Shown in pieces: positions 1-7,499 of a DNA stretch of 64,000 bases; the stretch's first letter is position 1, and each line of letters opens with the position of its first letter. The notes below the pieces were generated by a model. That model was not told the DNA's origin. It did not search any database and was given only the letters and a program-made list of their open reading frames with translations. This DNA comes from an uncultured Erythrobacter sp. (GTDB taxonomy: Bacteria; Pseudomonadota; Alphaproteobacteria; Sphingomonadales; Sphingomonadaceae): positions 564,001 to 628,000 of the forward strand of contig CANKYK010000002.1 in NCBI GenBank assembly GCA_947488155.1. Reading direction: 5' to 3'. Both the position numbers and the translations under genes were made by a program.

Positions 1-806
1 TGAGGATTACCGGCGGTGAGCCATTGGTGCGCCGCGATATCATTGACCTGTTCAGCGCGCTTGGAAAGCGGATCGGCAGTGGTCTCGAAGAACTGACCCT
101 GACGACCAACGCGACGCAGCTGGCGCGTTATGCAGAGGGGCTGGCGAAGGCTGGGGTCAAAAGGGTCAATGTCTCGCTCGACACATTGGACCGAGCTCGG
201 TTTGCTGAGCTGACCCGGCGCGATGCCTTGCCGCAGGTGCTAGAGGGGATTGCCGCTGCCAAAGAAGCGGGGCTGAAGGTTAAGCTGAACGCGGTGGCGC
301 TGAAAGGCATCAATGAAGGCGAGTTGCCTGATCTCATCGCCTGGGCGCATGGTGAGGGCCATGATGTGACCTTGATCGAAGTGATGCCGCTGGGTGATGT
401 CGAAGAAGACCGGATCGATCATTATCTGCCGCTCACTGAGGTCCGAGCAGAGCTGGAGCGGCGCTGGACATTGGCCGATAACAGCCATTCCACAGGCGGT
501 CCGGCGCGCTATGTCGATATAGCGGAAACGGGCGGCAGGCTGGGCCTGATCACCCCGCTGACCAACAATTTCTGCGCTGGATGCAACCGCTTGCGTGTGA
601 CCGCCACGGGCCAGCTTTACCCCTGCCTTGGCGGCGGCGAACGGGTCGATTTGCGCGCGGCGCTGCGGTCGGATGACCCGGCATCAAATCTGGAGCGTGC
701 GCTGGGCGAGGCGATGGCGATCAAACCGGAAAAGCATCACTTTCGGATTGATACGCGCGGGGCAGAGCCGCATCTGGCCCGCCATATGTCGATGACCGGA
801 GGCTGA
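1..806 (+). CDS. moaA: GTP 3',8-cyclase MoaA, C-terminal part (5' cut by window edge)
   Basis: Radical-SAM enzyme of the first step of molybdenum cofactor synthesis: GTP to 3',8-cyclo-7,8-dihydro-GTP, in the cytoplasm. The true start lies upstream, so the N-terminal CX3CX2C cluster motif is outside the window; the frame is already open at base 3 and shows ITGGEPL, a conserved radical-SAM motif. Near the end the second cluster ligands are seen as FCAGCNRLR and YPC (CX2CX13C), and the protein ends in Gly-Gly, as MoaA does. The TTG at 24 is internal, not a start. moaD follows after 2 bases and moaE after it, so the three are one transcription unit; moaC is not in view. Confidence 0.95.
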   Translation, partial: RITGGEPLVRRDIIDLFSALGKRIGSGLEELTLTTNATQLARYAEGLAKAGVKRVNVSLDTLDRARFAELTRRDALPQVLEGIAAAKEAGLKVKLNAVALKGINEGELPDLIAWAHGEGHDVTLIEVMPLGDVEEDRIDHYLPLTEVRAELERRWTLADNSHSTGGPARYVDIAETGGRLGLITPLTNNFCAGCNRLRVTATGQLYPCLGGGERVDLRAALRSDDPASNLERALGEAMAIKPEKHHFRIDTRGAEPHLARHMSMTGG

Positions 807-808
807 GC

Positions 809-1051
809 ATGACGGTGCGAATTGTGTTCCTGGGGCCTTTGCGTGATCTCGCAGGCGAAGACAGCCGCGAAGTGCCAGCGCCGCTCGGTTGGGCGGGTCT
901 GCTTGACGCAGTCGGGCCGGAGGTCGCCGAGCAATTGAACGAGCAGCGGGTCAATGTTGCCTGCGCGGGAAAGGTGCTGGGCGATAAAACCGCGCTGAAC
1001 GCGCAGGACGGCGATGAGGTTGCGCTGCTGCCGCCTGTTTCTGGCGGGTAG
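809..1051 (+). CDS. moaD: Molybdopterin synthase small subunit MoaD
   Basis: Ubiquitin-like sulfur carrier of molybdopterin synthase. Its C-terminal Gly-Gly is thiocarboxylated and donates sulfur to cyclic pyranopterin monophosphate inside the MoaE complex. The 80-residue length matches the family (about 81 in E. coli), and the last residues are LPPVSGG, the expected GG tail. The ATG lies 2 bases after the moaA stop, and moaE starts 6 bases after the moaD stop, so subunits are probably co-translated. No unusual feature. Confidence 0.95.
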   Translation: MTVRIVFLGPLRDLAGEDSREVPAPLGWAGLLDAVGPEVAEQLNEQRVNVACAGKVLGDKTALNAQDGDEVALLPPVSGG

Positions 1052-1057
1052 GGCGCG

Positions 1058-1504
1058 GTGAAAGACATTCGCCTCCTCAACTCACCATTCATTCCCGGTG
1101 TTCTGATCGGACCATTCACCAATGCCCACCCGGGTCTCGGCGGTGTTTGCACCTTTGTTGGTGAAGTGCGCGGCGAGGTCGATGTCGAACTGCTGGAGCT
1201 GTCGCATTACGAGCCGCTGACATTACCAAGCATGGAGGAATTGGCCGAACAGGCCATCGCGCACTTCGATCTGATGGGCATGCTGATGGTGCACCGGGTC
1301 GGCCCGATGCATCCGGGTGAGCCGATCGTATGTGTCTCCGCCGCGGCAAAGCACCGGCGCGGAGCAATTGATGCGGTCGATTTTGCGATGGACCATTTGA
1401 AGAGTGCCGCCTGGTTTTGGAAGCGCGAGAAGCGAAACGGCGAATGGCATTGGATTGAGCCGCGCGCGGACGATTACGCAGATCTCGCGCGCTGGTCCGA
1501 CTGA
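1058..1504 (+). CDS. moaE: Molybdopterin synthase catalytic subunit MoaE
   Basis: Large subunit of molybdopterin synthase; with MoaD it inserts two sulfurs to make the dithiolene of molybdopterin. 148 residues, family-typical. Family features visible are the HRRGAIDAVDFAMDHLK region, which lines the active site, and the C-terminal KSAAWFWKRE segment followed by WHWIEP, carrying conserved lysines. The start is GTG at 1058, 6 bases after moaD. It is the last gene of the moa run; the next gene has its own promoter with an FNR box. Confidence 0.94.
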   Translation: MKDIRLLNSPFIPGVLIGPFTNAHPGLGGVCTFVGEVRGEVDVELLELSHYEPLTLPSMEELAEQAIAHFDLMGMLMVHRVGPMHPGEPIVCVSAAAKHRRGAIDAVDFAMDHLKSAAWFWKREKRNGEWHWIEPRADDYADLARWSD

Positions 1505-1528
1505 TTTCTTCGTAAAAAATTTCGCGGT

Positions 1529-1568
1529 TTGATCCAGATCAAAGTCGCGAGGAGGCTATCGGGATAAT
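1529..1568 (+). promoter_or_regulatory. FNR-type promoter (FNR box plus -10) of the downstream membrane protein gene
   Basis: TTGATCCAGATCAA at 1529-1542 is an exact match to the FNR consensus TTGAT-N4-ATCAA. GATAAT at 1563-1568 is a 5-of-6 match to a -10 hexamer. If transcription starts near 1575-1577, the box centre (1535.5) sits at about -40 to -41.5, the class II activator position. The gene begins at 1595. An Fnr-family regulator with the matching E-x2-SR recognition helix is encoded immediately downstream at 2038-2736. The start site itself is inferred. Confidence 0.8.
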
Positions 1569-1594
1569 TCCCTTCTCAAGGAAGGAGAATACCC

Positions 1595-2041
1595 ATGAGC
1601 AAACATATTCAAGAACAAATCGAGGCTGGCAACGCGGCCATTGTTGAGGGACCTGAGCAGGAGCGGGCGCAAGTCCGCCACCAAGTTGAGGTTGATCGCA
1701 GTTTTGAGCTGCCCATCAGCCTGCATATTGCGACCGTCGCCTGTTACTTGGCCTTTATCGCAATCACTTTTGCTGCATTTAGCACACCGGGACTGGTCAT
1801 CCCGATGGCCATCTTCACCGTCTTTATCTTCGGTATGTTCGGCGTGCCTGCGATTTGGACGCGGCTCTCGCCGGATAACCCCTCCAAACCAATGGATATG
1901 GGCAAGTTTGCCCGCGAAGGGATCATGACCAATACAGGCCGTCTCGCCCCGCGCGACGCCGCCATTCAAGTTCTAATTCTGCCGGTTCTCATCGTGCTTT
2001 GGGGCCTCGCGGCGGTGACCATAGCTGCGCTGGTATTTTAG
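1595..2041 (+). CDS. Unknown membrane protein under an FNR-type promoter
   Basis: I do not recognise this 148-residue protein. The N-terminal third (about residues 1-42) is polar and acidic with many Gln and Glu. Then come two adjacent membrane segments at about 46-66 (HIATVACYLAFIAITFAAF) and 69-90, a polar stretch with the sequence RLSPDNPSKPMDMGKF (about 92-110), and a last membrane segment at about 126-148. The start ATG has a strong ribosome site (AAGGAGA, 7 bases upstream). The FNR box 53 bases upstream suggests induction at low oxygen, so a role in microaerobic or anaerobic respiration is a reasonable inference, but nothing in the protein shows a cofactor site. It overlaps the convergent regulator gene by 4 bases. 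Confidence 0.75.
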   Translation: MSKHIQEQIEAGNAAIVEGPEQERAQVRHQVEVDRSFELPISLHIATVACYLAFIAITFAAFSTPGLVIPMAIFTVFIFGMFGVPAIWTRLSPDNPSKPMDMGKFAREGIMTNTGRLAPRDAAIQVLILPVLIVLWGLAAVTIAALVF

Positions 2042-2736
2042 CCAACCTTCCTTGCGGAGAGGGCCTGCAGGTGCGCGGGGTCGACCAGTTCGATCCCGCG
2101 TTTGCCTGTGCGCCGGATCGCTCCGACCTTTTCCAACTCGCTGAATTTGCGGCTGACGGTTTCAATGGTCAGGCCTAGCATATTGGCGATTTCCCCGCGA
2201 GTTAGCGGCAGATCGAAATGGTCCGCCGGATGGCAAGGGGATTGGCTGGCCGCCTGCGCAAAATCATGCAGCAGACAGGCAAGCCTTGCCTCTGCGCTGG
2301 CATGAGCGGTTAGCTCAAGCAGGCTGCGGGTAGAATGCAGGTCTTCCTGTGATCGGCGCAGCAAAGCTATGGCCAGAGCCGGATATTCATCAATTGCGCG
2401 ATTGATATCGAGCTTTGCAAAGGTGCACAGCTTGCTCTCGGTCAAGGCAACCACATCGTGATGGGCAAAGGGGGAAAACAGTTCTCCGACAAAGCCCGAT
2501 GGATGGACCAGCGCGAGGATTTGCTCATTGCCGTCCATATCAACGGCGGACACCTTGAGTGCGCCAGAGACGAGCGTTGCGCAGGCAACATCCTCATCGC
2601 CGGCAGCGAACAGCATTTCTCCACGTTTGAGCACCCGTGTGCGCCCCGCGGCGGCCAGAGCATCACGTTCCTCTTCGCTTAAGACAGAGCAGGCTGCGCT
2701 ATCCCTGACCGGGCAGGATGCGCAGGCCAGTTTCAT
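2038..2736 (-). CDS. Fnr-family (FnrL-type) oxygen-responsive transcriptional regulator
   Basis: Crp/Fnr regulator of 232 residues. The N-terminus has C5, C8 and C16 (CX2CX7C) and an internal C104, the four ligands expected for an oxygen-labile [4Fe-4S] cluster; the spacing is that of alphaproteobacterial FnrL rather than E. coli Fnr (CX2CX5C). A cyclic-nucleotide-like beta roll spans about 25-130, a dimerisation helix about 132-150, and a winged helix about 170-220 with recognition helix IETVSRKFSEL, where E192, S195 and R196 are the residues that read TTGAT. The same half-site occurs upstream of the convergent gene at 1595. The ATG overlaps the stop of the upstream lipoprotein gene (ATGA), so the two are translationally coupled. 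Confidence 0.9.
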   Translation of the reverse strand: MKLACASCPVRDSAACSVLSEEERDALAAAGRTRVLKRGEMLFAAGDEDVACATLVSGALKVSAVDMDGNEQILALVHPSGFVGELFSPFAHHDVVALTESKLCTFAKLDINRAIDEYPALAIALLRRSQEDLHSTRSLLELTAHASAEARLACLLHDFAQAASQSPCHPADHFDLPLTRGEIANMLGLTIETVSRKFSELEKVGAIRRTGKRGIELVDPAHLQALSARKVG

Positions 2737-3242
2737 TGTTGGATAAGCGTGCTGAGCTCGCCCAGAATTCTGTCCTGCGCATCCACCTGCGCCGCTATGC
2801 GCCCACGCAGCTCGGCGATTTCCTGGTTCACGGTAAATTCGCTGGAGGTCTGGGCATAGATCAGATCAATGTCCACCAGGGCAATGGCCGACGCGCTGCG
2901 TTTGGCGATTAGGTCAGCCAAAGCGACTTGAGCCGCCGACCATTGGTTGCTCGATTGCGAGGTGCCTCTTGCTGACCTCAAGGACGTCTCAGCGGATGGT
3001 AGCGCAGATTGAAACGCTGCATAGGCTGCATCCGCGCGTGCTTTGATTGCAGGCAAACCAGCCATAATGGCGGGGTCCGCAACTGGCGCCGGGTCTGTAC
3101 TGGGGGCCGGTTGAAAACTACCAGCGAATCGCTCTGCATCGCGCACCGCCAGCGATGGATATTTGTCTCCGCCGCCTGCGCAAGCGGACAAAGACGCAGC
3201 AAACACTGCGGCGATCCCAAATAGTTGAGCGCGTTCTTTCAC
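2733..3242 (-). CDS. Predicted lipoprotein, unknown function, coupled to the Fnr-type regulator
   Basis: A 169-residue protein when started at GTG 3242: a short charged N-terminus, hydrophobic run and lipobox LSAC put the lipidated cysteine at residue 21, a standard lipoprotein signal. An ATG at 3302 is in frame but would give an unusually long leader. The mature part is Ala/Ser-rich and mostly helical by appearance, with no recognised domain. Its TGA overlaps the ATG of the Fnr-type regulator by 4 bases, so it may be the first gene of an operon with the regulator. Function unknown; likely anchored in the outer or inner membrane. Confidence 0.7.
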   Translation of the reverse strand: MKERAQLFGIAAVFAASLSACAGGGDKYPSLAVRDAERFAGSFQPAPSTDPAPVADPAIMAGLPAIKARADAAYAAFQSALPSAETSLRSARGTSQSSNQWSAAQVALADLIAKRSASAIALVDIDLIYAQTSSEFTVNQEIAELRGRIAAQVDAQDRILGELSTLIQQ

Positions 3243-3496
3243 CTTGGCAACTCTTGTCAATTTTACGTCATGTCCCGGCATTGCGCGGGTTTTACCACGC
3301 ATTTAGGTTTGCGCCAGCGCCAGTCTGGCAAAAAACAACTCTCTCATTGCCGGTTCTTGCGTTGACTTGGTGGCATCGATCCCTTAACGGCGTGCCTCTT
3401 TCCAGCGCTGCAAAATTGCGGCGCGGTATTTTGCGTCTTGTCTGTGTGTGTATTCGCATGGGTTAAGGCACAGCTTTAGATCGAGAGTAACAAGCC

Positions 3497-4027
3497 ATGT
3501 TCGCAGTAGTGCGCACGGGCGGCAAGCAATATCGGGTTGCCGCCGGAGACAAGATTGCCGTTGAGAAGCTCGCTGGTGAAGCCGGCGACACCGTTACGCT
3601 GGGCGACGTCCTGCTGGCGGGCGAAGGCGAGACAATCGCTGACGCGTCGAAGGTCACCGTTTCAGCGGAGATCATCGCACAAGCCAAGAGTAAGAAGGTC
3701 GTCGTTTTCAAAAAGCGTCGCCGTCACAACTATCGCCGCAAGGCTGGCCATCGTCAGCAAATGACGCTGCTGCGCATCACGGATGTGGGCGCGGGCGCTG
3801 CGAAGAAGGCACCGGCTAAGAAGGCTGCTGCTCCAAAGGCAGACGCTAAGCCAGCGGCTGAAAAGAAAGCGGCTCCTGCAAAGAAGCCAGCAGCTGAGAA
3901 GAAGGCTCCGGCCAAGAAAGCAGCCGCGCCAAAGAAGGCCGCAGCTGCTAAGAAGCCAGCCGCGAAAAAAGCTCCTGCGAAGAAGGCACCGGCTAAGAAA
4001 GCCGCGCCTAAAGCTGACAAGAAGTAA
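3497..4027 (+). CDS. rplU: 50S ribosomal protein L21 with a long Ala/Lys/Pro-rich C-terminal tail
   Basis: Residues 1 to about 100 are a normal bL21 ([14 protein letters not shown] start, [18 protein letters not shown] rRNA-binding segment, end LLRITDV). L21 is usually about 100-105 residues; here about 75 more follow, made almost only of Ala, Lys and Pro in PAKKA-like units, resembling a histone H1 tail. The tail is encoded by an imperfect DNA repeat of AAG and GCN codons (about 3800-4020) and runs in frame to the stop, so it is not an assembly artefact on its face. rpmA follows after 12 bases, the standard rplU-rpmA pair. Confidence 0.95.
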   Translation: MFAVVRTGGKQYRVAAGDKIAVEKLAGEAGDTVTLGDVLLAGEGETIADASKVTVSAEIIAQAKSKKVVVFKKRRRHNYRRKAGHRQQMTLLRITDVGAGAAKKAPAKKAAAPKADAKPAAEKKAAPAKKPAAEKKAPAKKAAAPKKAAAAKKPAAKKAPAKKAPAKKAAPKADKK

Positions 4028-4039
4028 GGAACACACACC

Positions 4040-4309
4040 ATGGCACATAAAAAAGCAGGTGGTTCATCCCGTAACGGTCGCGACTCAGCGGGTCGCCGCC
4101 TTGGCGTGAAAAAGTACGGCGGCCAGGACGTGGTTGGTGGCAACATTATTGTGCGTCAGCGCGGTACGAAGTTCTATCCGGGCACCAATGTCGGCATGGG
4201 CAAGGATCACACCCTGTTCGCGACAGAAAATGGTGTGGTGCGATTCCATAAGGGAAAACTCGGCCGCAAATACGTGTCTGTCGACATGCTAGCGGAAGCA
4301 GCTGAATAA
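4040..4309 (+). CDS. rpmA: 50S ribosomal protein L27
   Basis: bL27, whose N-terminal tail reaches the peptidyl-transferase centre. 89 residues, family-typical; N-terminus [20 protein letters not shown] and the following [17 protein letters not shown] are diagnostic. The tail begins directly at the conserved AHKKAGGSS, so no extra N-terminal cleavage extension as in Firmicutes. Second gene of rplU-rpmA; a hairpin terminator lies 66 bases after the stop. Confidence 0.97.
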   Translation: MAHKKAGGSSRNGRDSAGRRLGVKKYGGQDVVGGNIIVRQRGTKFYPGTNVGMGKDHTLFATENGVVRFHKGKLGRKYVSVDMLAEAAE

Positions 4310-4374
4310 CCGGACGGTTCAAAAACAGGATCGTCCCACGGGGCGGTCCCAGCCGATGACACAATCGGCGATGT

Positions 4375-4425
4375 AGAGGGAGAAGGGCCACCCCAGTTTG
4401 GGGGAGCCATCTCCCTCTTCTTGTT
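4375..4425 (+). terminator. Intrinsic terminator after rplU-rpmA
   Basis: A 9-bp perfect outer stem AGAGGGAGA (4375-4383) with TCTCCCTCT (4410-4418) encloses an inner CCCC/GGGG stem (4391-4404 region), followed by the T-rich run TCTTGTTT. It sits in the 221-base gap between rpmA and the next gene and would end the ribosomal protein transcript. Confidence 0.75.
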
Positions 4426-4530
4426 TCTCCCTCACAAACACGCGGAAGATGAATTCCGCGGCCACGAAACTGTCATGTCCGGTCCATAATGGGGCGGCGC
4501 AGGGCAGGACGGATTGAGAGGAGAGATCTC

Positions 4531-5079
4531 ATGTTCCATCGCAGCCAAAGATTGCTGTTGAGACCGATCTGGCCAGAGGATTGGCAAGGTGTCTTTGCCG
4601 GCATTGCCGATGAAGGGGTTGTGCGCAATTTGGCGCGCGCTCCCTGGCCCTATGAGGAAAAGGACGCGCGCGAATTTGCGAAGCTTCCGATCAGTCCGCT
4701 TTGTCCGCGTTTCCTGATTACTAGGGCTCGCGACGCAGTGGTTGTCGGATGCATCGGGATTGACGTGATGGATGCTGGCAAGTCAGGTGAACATGTTGAG
4801 CTTGGCTATTGGATTGCACGGCCGTTTTGGGGGCAAGGCATCGCCACCGAAGCAGGACGCGCCATGCTCGAGGTCGCAGCCTCTTTGGGGCATAAGTCGC
4901 TGGTTGCCTCACACTTTCTCGACAATCCAGCCTCTGGCGCTGTTTTGCGCAAGATAGGCTTTCAGCCCACTGGCCAAGTATCGACCCGGCATTCGTGCGG
5001 ACGCGGAGAAGCAGCAAAGGTGGCGGAATATGCGCTGGAGTTGGACGAAGAGCCGTCGATGATTAGCGAGGCGGCTTAG
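4531..5079 (+). CDS. GNAT-family N-acetyltransferase
   Basis: RimJ/RimL-like GNAT acetyltransferase, 182 residues; transfers acetyl from acetyl-CoA to an unknown amine. The N-terminus has the typical RLLLRPIWPEDW motif, and the acetyl-CoA loop is seen as ELGYWIARPFWGQGIATEA (about residues 89-107) with Q-G-x-A; the family C-terminal motif NPASGAVLRKIGF follows. The start is put at ATG 4531 because it has AGAGGAG 6-8 bases upstream and begins with the conserved strand; the in-frame ATG at 4489 adds a poorly conserved, Arg-rich leader. Substrate not predictable. Convergent with the next gene across a shared terminator. Confidence 0.85.
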   Translation: MFHRSQRLLLRPIWPEDWQGVFAGIADEGVVRNLARAPWPYEEKDAREFAKLPISPLCPRFLITRARDAVVVGCIGIDVMDAGKSGEHVELGYWIARPFWGQGIATEAGRAMLEVAASLGHKSLVASHFLDNPASGAVLRKIGFQPTGQVSTRHSCGRGEAAKVAEYALELDEEPSMISEAA

Positions 5080-5136
5080 GTCATAAGCCGCGCTCGAGGC
5101 ACCTGCAATCGAGCGCTGTTGGCCGTACTGAGCAAA

Positions 5137-5174
5137 CAAAACCCCGGCGTCCATTAACAGGTGCCGGGGTTTTG
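5137..5174. terminator. Bidirectional intrinsic terminator
   Basis: Perfect 12-bp inverted repeat CAAAACCCCGGC (5137-5148) and GCCGGGGTTTTG (5163-5174) with a 14-base loop. Each arm carries an A4/T4 run, so the hairpin gives a U-tract on both strands. It lies between the convergent GNAT gene and the COG3687 gene and probably stops both transcripts. Confidence 0.88.
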
Positions 5175-5223
5175 TATTCGATAGGCTTGACGCTAAAGAG
5201 CTCTAGCTATTCGCTGAGCAATC

Positions 5224-6144
5224 CTATTCGGCGGGCATAACCGCATCAGCGTACGGGCTTTCCCATTTCTGGATCAGCTCGCGGTCATCGTGATCCCACG
5301 GGTGGAAGCTGGGTTTTAGAATTGCCGCCCATTCGATGAACATCCGCCGCATCATGCCGGGCTTCCACCACAGGAATGCATAGAGTTTCCATTTGGCTTG
5401 CCGCCTGGTGTATCCGTCTTGTTCAAGCAGACCGATCGCGTCGCGAATTCGGTTTCCGAAATACTTTTTGGTGATCAGAGCAGCGATCAGAGCGCGGGTC
5501 TTATACCGTTTCCAGGCGCTCCAGTCCTTCGTTACATGTTCCCAGACATCGTAGACGAGGCCCTTGTGCTCAATCTCTTCGGTCGCATGCCAGCGCCAAA
5601 CCTCTGCGGCGACCGGATCGGCACCTTCAAGGTATTCTGGATGTTGCAGCAAATGGCGGCTGATGATCGCGGCAAAATGCTCCAGCGCGATGGTGATCGC
5701 GAGGTTGAACTCCTTTGGTCGTCCAGCGGTCAGCTCGAGCATGGCCTGAATGCCCTGATCGATGCTTTCGACGTTATAGCCGTGGTCGGAAACCAGCCGA
5801 TTGAAGGCAACGTGTTCACGCGTGTGATTGATTTCCTGCGTTGAAAAGGCCTTCACCTCGCGCGCCAGCTTCTCTGGGATTTCGTCACGGAATAGGCGCA
5901 GGGTGTCGATAAAGAAGGCCTCACCGCGCGGCAGGCTGGCCGAAACCGAATTGTACCAAGCCGTTGCAACTGGATCGCCGGAATGCCAATGACGCGGAAC
6001 CATTGCCTTGCGATCAAACCGCTCATTGCGAATGATCAACTCATGCTCTGCTGGCGTTGCGCTGGCGCGGGCAATGCCAGCGTCCTTAGCGGGCTTGTCG
6101 ATCGGCTCCGCGCGCTCTAGGTCAATTTTTGAATGTTCGGTCAT
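5224..6144 (-). CDS. Predicted metal-dependent hydrolase, COG3687 family
   Basis: A 306-residue protein of the COG3687/PF10118 family, annotated as predicted metal-dependent hydrolase and often found beside TetR regulators. Potential metal ligands are visible in helices: EAFFIDTLR (about 75-83), QEINHTREH (about 102-110), LEHFAAI (about 153-159) and WHATEEIEHK (about 184-193), a Glu/His pattern resembling a ferritin-like di-iron site. No signal peptide. Reaction and substrate are unknown. It is divergent from a TetR gene with only 30 bases between start codons, so TetR probably controls it. Confidence 0.8.
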   Translation of the reverse strand: MTEHSKIDLERAEPIDKPAKDAGIARASATPAEHELIIRNERFDRKAMVPRHWHSGDPVATAWYNSVSASLPRGEAFFIDTLRLFRDEIPEKLAREVKAFSTQEINHTREHVAFNRLVSDHGYNVESIDQGIQAMLELTAGRPKEFNLAITIALEHFAAIISRHLLQHPEYLEGADPVAAEVWRWHATEEIEHKGLVYDVWEHVTKDWSAWKRYKTRALIAALITKKYFGNRIRDAIGLLEQDGYTRRQAKWKLYAFLWWKPGMMRRMFIEWAAILKPSFHPWDHDDRELIQKWESPYADAVMPAE

Positions 6145-6174
6145 AATTTAAGAAACTATTAGGGCTTTCCCTTA

Positions 6175-6765
6175 ATGACAAGTCGCAAGCGCTTAACGCC
6201 TGAAGAGTCGCGAAGTTCCGCCTTAGAAGCGGCGCGTGGCTTACTTATTGAAACAGGGCCGCAATCCGTCACTTTGAAGGCGGTTGCCGCACGTATTGGC
6301 CGCACCCACGCAAATCTACTGCACCATTTTGGGTCAGCTTCTGGTCTACAAAAGGCGTTGGCAGAGCATCTTGCGCGCACCGTTTGTGAGACAATTATCG
6401 AGGCAGTGCGTGCGAGTCGCGCTGGACTCGGCTCCGCACGTGAGGTGGTGGATCTGGCCTTTGATGCGTTTGACCGCGAAGGCGCGGGCGCGCTCACCAG
6501 CTGGATGCTGCTGACGGGTAATGAGGACGCGCTTCATCCCATTATTGAGACAATTCATGAGCTTGTTGATGAAATTGCGCCTGAAGAGGCCGATCATCAG
6601 AGCAATGATATGCGGGTGCACCGCGATACGCTCAGCCTGGTTTTACTGGCGCTTGGCGATGCGCTGATCGGCGGGGCATTGGCGAAATCGCTCAGCCTGC
6701 CGCGTGATGCCGCGCGGGCACGGGCGCAAGACATGCTCGAGGCCTCGCTCGCCGAATATCAGTAG
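6175..6765 (+). CDS. TetR-family transcriptional regulator
   Basis: 196 residues. N-terminal helix-turn-helix at about 25-60 (TLKAVAARIGRTHANLLHHFGS, with LLHHF matching the usual LYYHF), followed by an all-helical ligand domain with no recognisable specificity. The start ATG is 30 bases from the divergent COG3687 gene; the AT-rich gap holds TTAAG and CTTAA half-sites (6148 and 6171) that could be an operator, but this is weak. It likely represses both itself and the hydrolase gene. Ligand unknown. Confidence 0.88.
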   Translation: MTSRKRLTPEESRSSALEAARGLLIETGPQSVTLKAVAARIGRTHANLLHHFGSASGLQKALAEHLARTVCETIIEAVRASRAGLGSAREVVDLAFDAFDREGAGALTSWMLLTGNEDALHPIIETIHELVDEIAPEEADHQSNDMRVHRDTLSLVLLALGDALIGGALAKSLSLPRDAARARAQDMLEASLAEYQ

Positions 6766-6767
6766 GA

Positions 6768-7499
6768 CTATTCGCTGAGCGCGCCGCGTTGCCAATCGGG
6801 CAAGGCATTTGCATCCAAATCCGCCAGGCGCAGGTGATCGATGGCGAAACCAAGCTCAGCATGCGCTGTCCGGCGGCGCTTTTCCTGTGACTGATCAAGC
6901 GGCACCACAACCAGCCGCCTGTTAACCTTTTGCCGCCAATTCATACGGGCGGTGTTTTCCTGCCCGATGTAGCAACCCTTCTCAAAACTCACCCCGTTTA
7001 GCTCGACGGCGTTCGCCTCTAGCCACAGAATATCGCCCATTTCTGCGCGGCCCTCCGGCACGCCGCGGGACAGGCGGTGGGCGAGATAGGCTGCGTCAGC
7101 GGGCTCGCCGCTGTCTCCTGCTGGCGCGAGCCAACGCTGGCCAAGTTCAGGAAGGCGCGGGTCGGGCATGCCCTGATTGCCCGTAGCGCTCCAGTGCACC
7201 GACAGGTTTTCATCGCGCGCAATGTCGATCTTGCGACGCAGGCGGTAGAGGCTGAGGCGTTTGGCAAGTTCATCGGCGGCATCCGCCTCGCAATCGAGTA
7301 GCAGCGCGCCGTCTTCACCTGGCCAGACGAAAAAGTCGAACATGGTCTTGCCCTGCGCCGACAGCAAAGCGGCATAGGTCGGCAGATCGCCGCTCACATC
7401 ATTCGTCACCAAGCCTTGCAGAAACTCGGCGACGTCCTCTCCAGCCTCGGTTGCGGCGAGACGCACAATCGCGCGGTCGTTAAGGTGGGTTGCGGTCAT
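6768..7499 (-). CDS. ygfZ: Folate-binding YgfZ/GcvT-like protein (Fe-S cluster maintenance)
   Basis: GcvT-fold protein of the YgfZ/IBA57 family, which binds folate and helps assembly or repair of Fe-S enzymes such as the radical-SAM tRNA thiolase MiaB. The diagnostic motif KGCYIGQE (K-G-C-Y-x-G-Q-E) is present at about residues 173-180, followed by NTARMNWRQKVNRRL. The 243-residue length is shorter than E. coli YgfZ (326) and typical of alphaproteobacteria. Its ATG overlaps the stop of an ATP-grasp gene (ATGA), so the two are coupled. Ends 3 bases from the convergent TetR gene. Confidence 0.88.
   Translation of the reverse strand: MTATHLNDRAIVRLAATEAGEDVAEFLQGLVTNDVSGDLPTYAALLSAQGKTMFDFFVWPGEDGALLLDCEADAADELAKRLSLYRLRRKIDIARDENLSVHWSATGNQGMPDPRLPELGQRWLAPAGDSGEPADAAYLAHRLSRGVPEGRAEMGDILWLEANAVELNGVSFEKGCYIGQENTARMNWRQKVNRRLVVVPLDQSQEKRRRTAHAELGFAIDHLRLADLDANALPDWQRGALSE

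Noticed and set aside
3797..4022. Tandem repeat in rplU considered as a CRISPR or satellite
   Set aside because: Units are irregular codon repeats in frame with no spacers; they encode the L21 tail.
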